From Massilia sp. BSC265 (GTDB lineage Bacteria > Pseudomonadota > Gammaproteobacteria > Burkholderiales > Burkholderiaceae_D), in NCBI RefSeq assembly GCF_000740675.1, contig NZ_JPXI01000024.1, positions 62,001-126,000 on the forward strand: a stretch of 64,000 nt of DNA, given 5' to 3'. Within the stretch, counting starts at the first letter, position 1. Every line of letters starts with the position of its first letter. Positions 9,981 through 17,650 of the stretch are shown here, piece by piece. The notes beneath the pieces are model-generated. The model was given only the letters and a program-made list of their open reading frames with translations. It searched no databases and had not been told where the DNA came from. A program made the position numbers and the translations under genes.

Positions 9981-10103
9981 TTCCGCCCTTTCCGCTACGC
10001 GCCTCGCGTGGCGCGTATCCGTGCGAACGCACCATCGAACTTCAGCTAATATGGGTCGTCATTGGCCAGGGCGGCCGCCCTGGTCTATCGGTGTCGCTTT
10101 TCC

Positions 10104-10110
10104 AAGGAGG
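10104..10110 (+). promoter_or_regulatory. Ribosome binding site deciding the DUF378 start
   Basis: AAGGAGG, a near-perfect Shine-Dalgarno sequence, lies 5 bases before ATG 10116 and only 2 before ATG 10113, favouring 10116. It rules out the longer frame from 10062. Confidence 0.7.
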
Positions 10111-10115
10111 CAATG

Positions 10116-10409
10116 ATGGCAACGATGAACACTCCAACGATGGACCGCAGGACGATGGGCGAACGGCGCACTTCGATGCGTACGCATGGGCGTTCCGCCA
10201 TGTCCGCACTCGACTACCTGGCGATGGCGCTCCTGATCATCGGCGGCCTGAACTGGGCGATGGTCGGCCTGTTCGACGTCGACATGGTCGCCACCATCTT
10301 CGGCCCGGGCAGCCCGGCGACCCGCATCGTCTACGTGGTCGTGGGCCTGGCGGCGCTGTACTCGATCTACACCACTGCCAAGATGGCAGGCAGCAAGCGT
10401 TCGACCTGA
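10116..10409 (+). CDS. DUF378 family small membrane protein
   Basis: A 97-residue protein with a ~30-residue hydrophilic, Met/Thr/Arg-rich N-terminus followed by the DUF378 domain. Two membrane segments are visible: LAMALLIIGGLNWAMVGLF and IVYVVVGLAALYSIY, with the family-typical GGLNW motif. The family has no established function. The strong ribosome binding site suggests high expression. The next gene starts 5 bp downstream. Confidence 0.82.
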   Translation: MATMNTPTMDRRTMGERRTSMRTHGRSAMSALDYLAMALLIIGGLNWAMVGLFDVDMVATIFGPGSPATRIVYVVVGLAALYSIYTTAKMAGSKRST

Positions 10410-10414
10410 GCGGC

Positions 10415-10873
10415 ATGCGCGTCGGGCTGATTTCCGACACGCACGGGTTGCTGCGCCCGGAGGCGCTCGACTTCCTCCGGGGCAGCGACCATATCATCCA
10501 TGCCGGGGACATCACCGGTCCCGACATCCTTCCTCCGCTGGCGGCGATCGCGCCGCTGACCGTCGTGCGCGGCAACAACGACCGCGGCGCCTGGGCCCGC
10601 GACATCCCCGAGACCGCAGTCCTGCGGCTGGGACCTGTCGCGATCTACGTCATCCACGACCTCAAGGAATTGCCGCTCGATCCGGCGCGCGAGGGCGTGC
10701 GCGTCGTCGTCTCCGGCCATTCGCACAAGCCGGCGAGGAGCGAACGTGGCGGCGTGTTGTACGTGAACCCGGGCAGTGCGGGGCGCCGGCGTTTCACGCT
10801 GCCGATCTCGGTCGGCGAACTGCTGGTCGACGGCGACCGGGTCACGGCCCGCCTGGTGACGCTCGACGTGTAG
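10415..10873 (+). CDS. YfcE/MJ0936-type metallophosphoesterase
   Basis: A 152-residue calcineurin-like phosphoesterase. All metal-binding blocks are present in order: SDTHG (block 1), HAGDI (block 2), GNNDRG (block 3), a His in YVIHDLK and GHSH (block 4). The small single-domain size matches YfcE-type enzymes, which hydrolyse phosphodiesters; the natural substrate is unknown. The start at 10415 is the ATG immediately before the conserved N-terminal strand MRVGLISDTHG. Confidence 0.9.
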   Translation: MRVGLISDTHGLLRPEALDFLRGSDHIIHAGDITGPDILPPLAAIAPLTVVRGNNDRGAWARDIPETAVLRLGPVAIYVIHDLKELPLDPAREGVRVVVSGHSHKPARSERGGVLYVNPGSAGRRRFTLPISVGELLVDGDRVTARLVTLDV

Positions 10874-10881
10874 TAAAAAAC

Positions 10882-10908
10882 TCCCGGGCTGCGCCATGTG
10901 GCCCGGGA
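10882..10908 (-). terminator. Intrinsic terminator of the GH16 gene
   Basis: 8-bp GC arms (10882-10889 and 10901-10908) around an 11-base loop. On the minus strand the hairpin is followed by a run of six T, and it lies about 30 bases past the GH16 stop. The plus strand has no T-run, so it does not serve the phosphoesterase. Confidence 0.75.
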
Positions 10909-10937
10909 AAACCTCGCTTGAACCCCTTACTTCATCC

Positions 10938-12665
10938 TCATTTCATCGTGTAGCTCTGCCACGCAGTATCCACCGCGTAGTTCCGCGCCGTATCCCAGTA
11001 GGTGAAGTTGTAGCGCACCACGTCACCGATCTTCAGGCCGCCGGCGATGTAGGTGTTGGTGCTGCCGTCCAAGCGCATGCGCACGTTCTGCTGGGCGCCG
11101 TTGTTGACGGTGTAGTGGACGTCCGCCCAGCTGCCGGTATTGGTGTTGAACTGCAGCGTCGTGCTTGATGGCTGGTTGACCCAGGTCGGGCCGGTCGGCG
11201 TGGTCGGGGGCGGGGTGGTGGTCCCCGCATCCCAGACGATGTCGTCGATCGCGAACTGGAAGCTCGAGGCCGGCAAGCGATTCGAATCGCTCGATATCAT
11301 GAACATGTCGAGCAGCGACTGCGCCGCCACCTTGCTGCCCAGCAGGGTCGACACCGGAATCGATGCCTGGGCCCACTCGCCATTGCGCACCAGCCCGTGG
11401 GTCGTGGTGTTGGCCGGGAAGTTGACCCAGTTCTGGTTGGTGTAGGTGTCGCCCACGCCGATGTTGAAGGAGACATTGGCCGGGATCTTGATGCGGAAGC
11501 GCAGCGTTCCGTTGCGATAGTTCGACAGGTCGCGTGCCTGGCGCGCCTGCACGCCGCCGCCGAACCACTGTCCCGGCGCCGTGTAGTTCCAGGCGATCAC
11601 GTTGCTGCCCTCGTATGGCGCGGTATTGCCGGCGCCTGTCGAGGCGCCGTTCCACAGGAAGATGTCGGAGCTGGTGCCGGCCACCAGCTTGCTGTTCACT
11701 GCCGTACTGTCGGTGAAGACGCCGAACTTGCCGGCCACCTCCGGCACGGTCTGGTTCCCGAGCTTGACCTGGCCCTTGCCGTCCATCTGGTAGACGCGCA
11801 CATAGTCGACGTACATGGTGCCCGGCAGCGGAGCCGTGACCTGGCCGGGGTGGGCAGCATCGGTGAAGTTGCCGCCGACGGCGAGGTTCAACAGCAGGTA
11901 GAAGGGCGCCTGCAGGGCGGTCGAGTTGACCGGCAGCGGCGCGTCGTACATGTTGCGCTCGACACCATTGTCGACGGTCGTGAAGCGCATCTGGCTCTCG
12001 TCCCAGTACAGGCGGTAGGTGACGAAGCGGTTCGCCAGCGAGGTGCTCGGGATGTACCAGTTCCTGGTCTGCCACGCGGTCGAGGCGGCGCAGCTTTCGT
12101 TGCCCGGCACGCAGGCGGCCTGCTGGTAGGTGATGACGTTCGAGCCGGTGAAGTGGTTGGCGGAAGGCGCACCCGAGGCGGCGCGGCTTGATGCCTTGTG
12201 GCCCATCTCCATGATGTCGATTTCACCGTTGCGCGGCCAGGTCTGCGGACTCACGCCCAGCATCCAGGCGGCGGGCCACAGGCCGGTGGCGACGTTCGGC
12301 GTGGCCATGCGCACTTCGATCATACCGTACTGGACCTGCACCTTGCCCTTGGTGTCGACCTTTCCGGAGGTGAAGACCTTGCTGCCCACGGTCTGCGATC
12401 GCGCCCGGATCGCCAGCGCACGGGTGCCGGACTCGAAGGGCACGTTGACGATCGAGAGGTTGTTGGGGCTATAGTACTGCAGCTCGGCATTGCCGTAGCC
12501 GCACAGGTTGATCTGGCAGCCGTTACCGTCCGAAGCGGTCCACACGCCCGTGTTCAGGCTGGTGCCGTTGAGCGGGCCTTGATCTTTCGCAAACCCCTGC
12601 GACGCGCTCGTCTGGGCGATAATGCGGCGAACCGAGGAGCCCCATGCCAGCACAGTCCGACGCAT
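10938..12665 (-). CDS. GH16 beta-1,3-glucanase with carbohydrate-binding modules; N-terminus lost
   Basis: The frame encodes a GH16 catalytic domain (about residues 32-295) with the nucleophile/acid motif GEIDIMEMG. Next come a beta-sandwich module (about 305-480, galactose-binding-like), a Thr/Pro linker (TTTPPPTTPTGP), and a C-terminal ~85-residue module resembling CBM56, which binds beta-1,3-glucan. GH16 family members normally open with a signal peptide and a W-x-DEF strand. Here similarity starts abruptly at LNGTSLNTGVW, and the ~31 residues before it do not resemble a signal peptide. The only ATG (12665) lies inside the divergent methyltransferase gene. I read this as a 5'-truncated, probably unsecreted remnant; the rest of the frame is undamaged. 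Confidence 0.8.
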   Translation of the reverse strand: MRRTVLAWGSSVRRIIAQTSASQGFAKDQGPLNGTSLNTGVWTASDGNGCQINLCGYGNAELQYYSPNNLSIVNVPFESGTRALAIRARSQTVGSKVFTSGKVDTKGKVQVQYGMIEVRMATPNVATGLWPAAWMLGVSPQTWPRNGEIDIMEMGHKASSRAASGAPSANHFTGSNVITYQQAACVPGNESCAASTAWQTRNWYIPSTSLANRFVTYRLYWDESQMRFTTVDNGVERNMYDAPLPVNSTALQAPFYLLLNLAVGGNFTDAAHPGQVTAPLPGTMYVDYVRVYQMDGKGQVKLGNQTVPEVAGKFGVFTDSTAVNSKLVAGTSSDIFLWNGASTGAGNTAPYEGSNVIAWNYTAPGQWFGGGVQARQARDLSNYRNGTLRFRIKIPANVSFNIGVGDTYTNQNWVNFPANTTTHGLVRNGEWAQASIPVSTLLGSKVAAQSLLDMFMISSDSNRLPASSFQFAIDDIVWDAGTTTPPPTTPTGPTWVNQPSSTTLQFNTNTGSWADVHYTVNNGAQQNVRMRLDGSTNTYIAGGLKIGDVVRYNFTYWDTARNYAVDTAWQSYTMK

Positions 12666-13336
12666 CGATCATCGATTCCTGGTCGCGCAACGCCGATCCC
12701 TGGACCGCCGCCGTGCGGGGCGGCGAGATCGCATCGCGCGTCTTGGTGACGAACGCCGCGATCGTGGAGGCAGTCAGGGCGTACGCGCCGCGCACCGGCC
12801 TCGACCTCGGTTGCGGAGAAGGCTGGCTGGTGCGCGCCCTCCCCGAGGTATCGATGGTCGGCGTCGACGCGGTCGCCGGCCTGGTCGAGCGGGCGAGGGC
12901 GGCCGGTGGCGGCGAGTTCCGGCAGCTGAGCTACGAAGAGGTCGCCGCCGGCGCCCTGCAGCTGGCCGTGGACGTGGCAGTCTGCAACTTCTCCCTGATC
13001 GGCGACGAGGCCGTGCGCGGCCTGTTCCGCGCCGCGCCGACCTACCTGCGGCCGGGCGGGCACCTGGTCGTGCAGACCGTCCACCCGCTGATGGCATGCG
13101 GTGACGCACCCTATTCCGACGGCTGGCGCGACGGCAGCTGGGCCGGCTTCAGCAGCGCCTTCGCCGATGCCGCGCCCTGGTACTTCCGTACGGTCTCGAG
13201 TTGGCTGGCCCTGTTCGAAGAGCACGGCCTGCGCGTGGTCGAGATGCGCGAGCCGCTCCACCCCCGCAGCGGCAAGCCTGCCTCGCTGATCCTGGCCGGC
13301 CGGCGGGATGAAGGCAGGCAGGCAGGAATCCCGTAA
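12644..13336 (+). CDS. Class I SAM-dependent methyltransferase
   Basis: A 230-residue protein. The Rossmann SAM-binding motif is LDLGCGEGWL (about residue 53), followed by the acidic end of strand 2 (MVGVDAV) and the post-core strands. The N-terminus (SIIDSWSRNADPWTAAVR) looks complete, so this gene appears intact, in contrast to the GH16 frame it abuts. The substrate is not predictable. Its first bases overlap the 5' end of the divergent GH16 frame. Confidence 0.85.
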   Translation: MPAQSDASIIDSWSRNADPWTAAVRGGEIASRVLVTNAAIVEAVRAYAPRTGLDLGCGEGWLVRALPEVSMVGVDAVAGLVERARAAGGGEFRQLSYEEVAAGALQLAVDVAVCNFSLIGDEAVRGLFRAAPTYLRPGGHLVVQTVHPLMACGDAPYSDGWRDGSWAGFSSAFADAAPWYFRTVSSWLALFEEHGLRVVEMREPLHPRSGKPASLILAGRRDEGRQAGIP

Positions 13337-13369
13337 AATGCGGGCTCGTTCCGCTTTTGCCTGCATTAC

Positions 13370-13774
13370 ATGAACCTGCCACCCGATACGCCGCAGCCGC
13401 GCTTCCGCCCCCGTCCCTGGACCGCCCTGGAAACCCCGCAGGACGTCGAACTCTGGATCGACGAGCACAACCGCGCCCTGCAGGAACTGGTGAAGCCGAC
13501 CGAAAGCGGCGTCGGCATCTGCTTCACGCTGGCCGAAGGCGGCGACGTCTATATGCAGACCACCGGCGATGCCGTGATCCTCGACGTCGAAGCGGAGGCC
13601 GACTGGATCGCACCCTTGATCGTGGCCGCCACCGGCGCCGAGCCGCCGCGCGGCCAGGTCTGGGTACTCCCGGACGACAAACTGGTGCAGCTGATCCTCG
13701 GCCTCTCCACGCTGGTCGCCAGCACCACCCTCGTGGTCGGCCATCCCTTCGGATCGCGCGGCCGCAGGTTCTGA
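13370..13774 (+). CDS. Hypothetical protein
   Basis: A 134-residue protein that I do not recognise. It is soluble-looking, with a Pro/Arg-rich start, an amphipathic segment (VELWIDEHNRALQELV) and a hydrophobic stretch LVQLILGLSTLVASTTLVV near the C-terminus that could be a buried helix or a weak membrane segment. It follows the methyltransferase by 33 bp on the same strand and may share its transcript. The coding frame is supported by GC-rich third positions and a sensible ATG. Confidence 0.6.
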   Translation: MNLPPDTPQPRFRPRPWTALETPQDVELWIDEHNRALQELVKPTESGVGICFTLAEGGDVYMQTTGDAVILDVEAEADWIAPLIVAATGAEPPRGQVWVLPDDKLVQLILGLSTLVASTTLVVGHPFGSRGRRF

Positions 13775-13868
13775 GGACCGACCGGCCCCACAATGCTTCC
13801 CGCCGGCACAGCTTTGGGGTAAAGTCGGCGGATTATAAAGTCAGCTCAACCTGGACGGAGACGATTTG

Positions 13869-14678
13869 ATGGGCAAGCATTCGCATTTCGTGGCACGCCG
13901 TGCCGTACTCGGCCTGGCGCTCGTGGCGTCGCTGTCGGCCCTCGCGCCGGCCCACGCCGCCGACCTGCTCACGGAGACGAAGGCGCGCGGCACCCTGCGC
14001 ATCGCCATGGAAGGCACCTACCCGCCCTTCAACTTCAAGGACCCGAAGACCGGACAGCTCTCCGGCTACGACGTCGACGTCGCGCGCCTGGTCGCGGGCA
14101 AGCTGGGCTTGAAACCGGAATTCGTCACCACCGAATGGGCCGCCATCCTGGCCGGCCTCGCGGCCGGCAAGTACGACGTCATCGTCAGCCAGGTGGGCAT
14201 CACGGCCAAGCGCGAGCAGGCTTTCGATTTCTCGCGTCCGTATACCTACTCCTTTCCCCAGCTCATCGTGCGCAAGAATGACCGCGCCATCTATACCACC
14301 CTGAATGACCTCAAGGGCAAGAAGGTCGGGGTGGGGCAGGGCAGCGTGTTCGAGCAGCAGGTCAAGGCGGTCACGGGCGTCGAGGTGAAAAGCTATCCTG
14401 CTGCGCCGGAGAACCTGCAGGACCTGGCCTTCGGGCGTATCGACGCGGCGCTCAACGACAGCCTGATGGTGGCTTACCTGCTGAAGCATTCGCCGCTGCC
14501 GATCAAGGCCGGCGCCCGGGTCGGCGCGCCCGAGCGCATGGGCATCCCCTTCCGCAAGGGTAATCCCCAGTTCAAGGCCGCGGTGGACAAGATCCTGGCG
14601 GACGCTGCGGCCGACGGCACCCTGAAGGCGATGTCGCTCACCTGGTTCGGCACCGACGCCAGCCGCCCGGCCCAGTAA
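13869..14678 (+). CDS. Polar amino acid ABC transporter substrate-binding protein
   Basis: A 269-residue SBP_bac_3 family protein with a signal peptide (cleavage after APAHA, near residue 34). Family signatures are RGTLRIAMEGTYPPFNF, the ligand-loop region SGYDVDVARLVAGKLG and GLAAGKYDVIVSQVGIT. It resembles cystine/glutamine-type binding proteins (FliY/TcyJ group), though ligand identity cannot be fixed. ATG 13869 follows a GGAG ribosome site; the preceding TTG is an unlikely start. The permease starts 4 bp after the stop. Confidence 0.92.
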   Translation: MGKHSHFVARRAVLGLALVASLSALAPAHAADLLTETKARGTLRIAMEGTYPPFNFKDPKTGQLSGYDVDVARLVAGKLGLKPEFVTTEWAAILAGLAAGKYDVIVSQVGITAKREQAFDFSRPYTYSFPQLIVRKNDRAIYTTLNDLKGKKVGVGQGSVFEQQVKAVTGVEVKSYPAAPENLQDLAFGRIDAALNDSLMVAYLLKHSPLPIKAGARVGAPERMGIPFRKGNPQFKAAVDKILADAAADGTLKAMSLTWFGTDASRPAQ

Positions 14679-14682
14679 AGGC

Positions 14683-15360
14683 GTGCCCCTCGACATGGTG
14701 GACCTGATCGCGCTGCTGCGCGAAGCGGCGCCGACCCTGCTCACGGGTGCGAGTTACACCCTGTTGTTTGCAGTGGCATCGATGATGGGCGGGCTGGCGA
14801 TCGGCGTGCCGGTGGCGCTGATGCGCATTGCGCCCTGGGCCGTCGTGCGCCTGCCGGCGAGCCTGTACGTGAGCCTCATGCGCGGCACGCCGCTCCTGGT
14901 GCAGATCTTCGTCATCTATTACGGCTTGCCGAGTGTCGGTATCGAATTCACGCCGGTGACGGCGGGCGTGCTGGCGCTGTCGCTGAACGCGGGTGCCTAC
15001 CTGTCCGAGAGCCTGCGCGGGGCGATCCGCGCCGTCAGCGAAGGGCAGTGGCGCGCGAGCTTCAGCCTGGGACTGGGTTACTGGCAGACCCTGCACCATA
15101 TCATCATGCCGCAAGCGCTGCGTATTGCTGTGCCCTCGATGAGCAACACGCTCATCAGCCTGATCAAGGATACTTCGCTGGTGTCGGTGATCACCATGAC
15201 CGAGCTGATGCTGGCAACCAAGGAAGTGATCGCGGTGACCTTCCAGCCGCTGCCGCTGTACATCGCGGCGGCCTGCATCTACTGGGCATTGAGCCTGTTC
15301 TTCGAGGCGATCCAGCGCCGCGCGGAGCGGCGTCTGAACAGAGCACATGTGACGCGCTGA
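14683..15360 (+). CDS. Polar amino acid ABC transporter permease
   Basis: A 225-residue inner-membrane permease of the HisM/GlnP/TcyL family, with five hydrophobic segments. SLMRGTPLLVQIFVIYYG is the family signature, and the EAA loop (SLGLGYWQTLHHIIMPQALR) contacts the ATPase. The start is GTG 14683, or possibly ATG 14695. It forms one unit with the binding protein upstream. No ATP-binding subunit follows; the next gene is on the other strand, so a shared or distant ATPase must be used. Confidence 0.92.
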   Translation: MPLDMVDLIALLREAAPTLLTGASYTLLFAVASMMGGLAIGVPVALMRIAPWAVVRLPASLYVSLMRGTPLLVQIFVIYYGLPSVGIEFTPVTAGVLALSLNAGAYLSESLRGAIRAVSEGQWRASFSLGLGYWQTLHHIIMPQALRIAVPSMSNTLISLIKDTSLVSVITMTELMLATKEVIAVTFQPLPLYIAAACIYWALSLFFEAIQRRAERRLNRAHVTR

Positions 15361-15373
15361 ACGCGAGCAGCGC

Positions 15374-15796
15374 TTAGCGCTTGCCTTGCTGGCCGCCGCC
15401 CTCGTTGCCGCCGCCCTGGTCGTTTTGCTGGTTGAAGGCCTCGGCTGCCTGCTGGGCGCTTTCGTTCTGGTTCTGGCCGCTCAAGTCGTCCAGTGCCGGG
15501 GTGCCGCCGGAGGCGTGCTGGCCGCTTCCCTGCTGGCCGGACTGCTGGCTGCCGCCTCCCTCCGACTGCATGCTGCCCTGGTCGATGCTGCCCATCTGCT
15601 GTTGTCCCGCCTCCTGCTGGCCGGCCTGCTGTCCATCCTGGCCCTGCGCGACGTCCTGCTGCTGGCCGGATTGCTGGCTGCCCTGGTCGCCCGACTGCTG
15701 GCCCTGGCCATTGGTGGCCGCCAGGTCCTTCAGCGGATCATTGACGGTATTGTCCGGCGTGGATTGCTTCTGCTCGTTTTGTTGATTGCCACTCAT
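15374..15796 (-). CDS. Gln/Gly/Ser-rich low-complexity protein 1
   Basis: A 140-residue protein made almost entirely of Gln, Gly, Ser, Asp, Asn and Ala, with recurring SGQQ, QQSGQQ and GQQ units and no hydrophobic segment, Cys or Trp. It has no signal peptide, so it is probably a cytoplasmic, intrinsically disordered protein. A GAGGAG-type ribosome site precedes the ATG. It is the last of three similar genes on this strand (also 16029-16295 and 16421-16609). I do not recognise a family; a hydrophilin or stress-protein role is only a guess. Confidence 0.68.
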   Translation of the reverse strand: MSGNQQNEQKQSTPDNTVNDPLKDLAATNGQGQQSGDQGSQQSGQQQDVAQGQDGQQAGQQEAGQQQMGSIDQGSMQSEGGGSQQSGQQGSGQHASGGTPALDDLSGQNQNESAQQAAEAFNQQNDQGGGNEGGGQQGKR

Positions 15797-16028
15797 GTTC
15801 GTCTCCTCGATGTGGGAAGTGAGAACATCATCTTAGTCTTCCTGGTGGTAGCCGCAAGCGGCATCCGTACGGTGCGGGCGCAGGAGCGGTCGGACGCGGT
15901 CGCCGTGCGGAAACACCAAGCAAAAGCAGGGCGCAAAGAAGACGCGCACCGCGGCAAGCCAGGCTCGCGTCGGTGCGCGTCGTGCGAGGTAAGGGACGCT
16001 GCTGCGCCCGGGTTGAACGATTGCGGTG

Positions 16029-16295
16029 TTACTGGCTTCCTTGTCCCGACTGCTTGTTACCTGCTTGCTGCTGGTCCTGCTGTTGTCCCGCCTGCTGGCT
16101 GCCGCCCTGAACCGATTGCTGGTTGCCCTGCAGTTGGTCGGACTGCATGCTGTCCTGCTGCTGCCCCGGATGCATGTTGCTCGACTGTTGCATGCCACCC
16201 TGGGCAATCTCGCCGCTCGCGGTGTTGATGGTGAGGTCGTCCACGTCATCGTCGTGGCGCGGCCCCTTGATACCATGTCCTTTGTTTTCACCCAT
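16029..16295 (-). CDS. Gln-rich low-complexity protein 2
   Basis: An 88-residue protein. ATG 16295 is chosen over 16355 because AAGGAG lies 6 bases upstream. The first ~35 residues are charged (MGENKGHGIKGPRHDDDVDD, then LTINTASGEIAQGG); the rest is Gln/Ser/Gly repeats (QQAGQQQDQQQAG). There is no membrane segment or signal peptide. It shares composition and orientation with its two neighbours, suggesting a common origin or function. Function unknown. Confidence 0.68.
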   Translation of the reverse strand: MGENKGHGIKGPRHDDDVDDLTINTASGEIAQGGMQQSSNMHPGQQQDSMQSDQLQGNQQSVQGGSQQAGQQQDQQQAGNKQSGQGSQ

Positions 16296-16369
16296 GCCAA
16301 GCTCCTTGTGAGAGTGTCGATGGCTCGATGATAGACCTCTCGCAGGCAGGGACAATCGGAATCGGGAAG

Positions 16370-16389
16370 GGGCTGTCGTAGGACAGCCC
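16370..16389 (-). terminator. Hairpin after Gln-rich gene 3
   Basis: 8-bp GC arms (16370-16377, 16382-16389) with a 4-base loop lie 32 bases past the stop of the 16421-16609 gene on the minus strand. No strong T-tract follows, so it may be a weak terminator or an mRNA-stabilising hairpin. Confidence 0.45.
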
Positions 16390-16420
16390 GTACAAAGTCA
16401 TCCGTAGAAAAGGGAAGGGG

Positions 16421-16609
16421 CTAGCGTGTGTCCTGCTGTTGCGACTGCTCGCCGGACTGTTGCGAGTCCTGGTTCCGGTCGGACTGCGGCTTGCCTGGCC
16501 GGCTGCGCTCCAGCCGTTCGCGCTGGCGGTCGACGTCGAAGTCGTCCAGTTGCACGTCGGTCAGGCTCCTCCCGGTAGGATTCGCGTCGTTCACCTTGTT
16601 GTCAGCCAT
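16421..16609 (-). CDS. Small hydrophilic Gln-rich protein 3
   Basis: A 62-residue protein with a strong AAGGAGG ribosome site 5-6 bases before the ATG. It begins MADNKVNDANPTGRSLTD, continues with an acidic/basic stretch (DDFDVDRQRERLERSRPG) and ends in a Gln/Ser-rich tail like its two neighbours. It is fully hydrophilic and probably disordered. No family is recognised. The tail similarity and gene order argue that it belongs with the other two genes. Confidence 0.68.
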   Translation of the reverse strand: MADNKVNDANPTGRSLTDVQLDDFDVDRQRERLERSRPGKPQSDRNQDSQQSGEQSQQQDTR

Positions 16610-16692
16610 GACAGCCTCCTTGCGTCAGATGTGGTGGAAGCCCCATCTTAGGCCGATTGTCCTGGGAGGGGCGCTCGGGCGCCCTGGCGTGC

Positions 16693-17640
16693 TTAACGGC
16701 TGTTCGGCGCGATGCCGAGCCCGCGGAGGAACTCGCGCGCCGCTTCGTAGGCCGCGACCTGCTGCTCGGCCGGGAAACCGCCATGTCCACCACCCTTCAC
16801 GGTGTACAGCACGTTCTTCACGCCGGCCTTGTCGAGCGCCGTCTTGAGGCGCACGCCATGGGCGTACGGCACCAGCGGATCGGCGTCGCCATGGATCGTG
16901 AACACGGGTGGCCCGCCCGGGCGTACGTAGCTCAGTGGCGACAGCGCACGCGCCAGCTGCTCGCGCCCCTGCATGCTGCCGAACCAGGCCACCGCATAGG
17001 AGCGCACGTTCGGTCCCTGCAGCATCTCGGCGACGTCGGTGATCCCGAACCAGTTGACCACGGCGGCCACCTTCGGCGCCGGGTTCTGATACGGTCCAGC
17101 CCAGGTGACCCCATTCGCCGCACACTGGTTGGTGAAGGACGAATCCGATGGGATCATCGCCGTGGTGAGCGCCAGGTGGCCGCCCGCCGACTGCCCGGTG
17201 GTGACCACCTTCGCCAGGTCGAAGTTGTACTTCTTCGCATTGCGTCCCACCCACTGCAGCGCGCACAGCGTGTCCTCGACCGCGGCGGGGGCCGGCGCGG
17301 TATCGGCCAGCCGGTAGCTCACGTTCACCACCGCAAAGCCCATCTGCACCCAGGGCAGCGCCGCCATGGCGGAGCCTTCGCGGTTGCCGGCCACCCAGCC
17401 GCCGCCGTGGAAGCGCAGCACCACCGGCTGCGGCGGACCGCTGCGGTCGTCGGGGAGGAAGACGTCGAGCTTGAGCTCCTGCCCGCTCGCCTTCAGGTAG
17501 GTGACGTTGGCATCGATCCCGTGCAGATGATCGAGCATGACCGCCGTACGGAAGCCTTCGTCGCTAGCTGCGGCGGCGAACGGCACGGCGAGCGCACAGC
17601 CGAACAGGGCGGCGCGCAGACGCGAAGCCAGGTTTCGCAT
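16693..17640 (-). CDS. Exported alpha/beta-hydrolase (esterase/lipase-like)
   Basis: A 315-residue protein with a signal peptide (hydrophobic stretch LFGCALAVPFAAAA). The hydrolase fold shows the oxyanion motif LRFHGGGW of the hormone-sensitive-lipase/BD-FAE type, the nucleophile elbow GQSAGG, an acid in IHGDADPLVP and the catalytic His in GGGHGGF. It would hydrolyse ester substrates in the periplasm or outside; a polysaccharide-ester role is possible but not shown. It lies 10 bp downstream of ETF-QO on the same strand, so it may be co-transcribed. Confidence 0.88.
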   Translation of the reverse strand: MRNLASRLRAALFGCALAVPFAAAASDEGFRTAVMLDHLHGIDANVTYLKASGQELKLDVFLPDDRSGPPQPVVLRFHGGGWVAGNREGSAMAALPWVQMGFAVVNVSYRLADTAPAPAAVEDTLCALQWVGRNAKKYNFDLAKVVTTGQSAGGHLALTTAMIPSDSSFTNQCAANGVTWAGPYQNPAPKVAAVVNWFGITDVAEMLQGPNVRSYAVAWFGSMQGREQLARALSPLSYVRPGGPPVFTIHGDADPLVPYAHGVRLKTALDKAGVKNVLYTVKGGGHGGFPAEQQVAAYEAAREFLRGLGIAPNSR

Positions 17641-17650
17641 TCCGGCCCTC

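Noticed and set aside
15386..16228. A 280-codon plus-strand frame rich in Leu that looks like a multi-pass membrane protein
   Set aside because: It is the reverse complement of the Gln-rich genes: CAG (Gln) reads as CTG (Leu) on the other strand. It spans two real genes and the gap between them and has no ribosome site.
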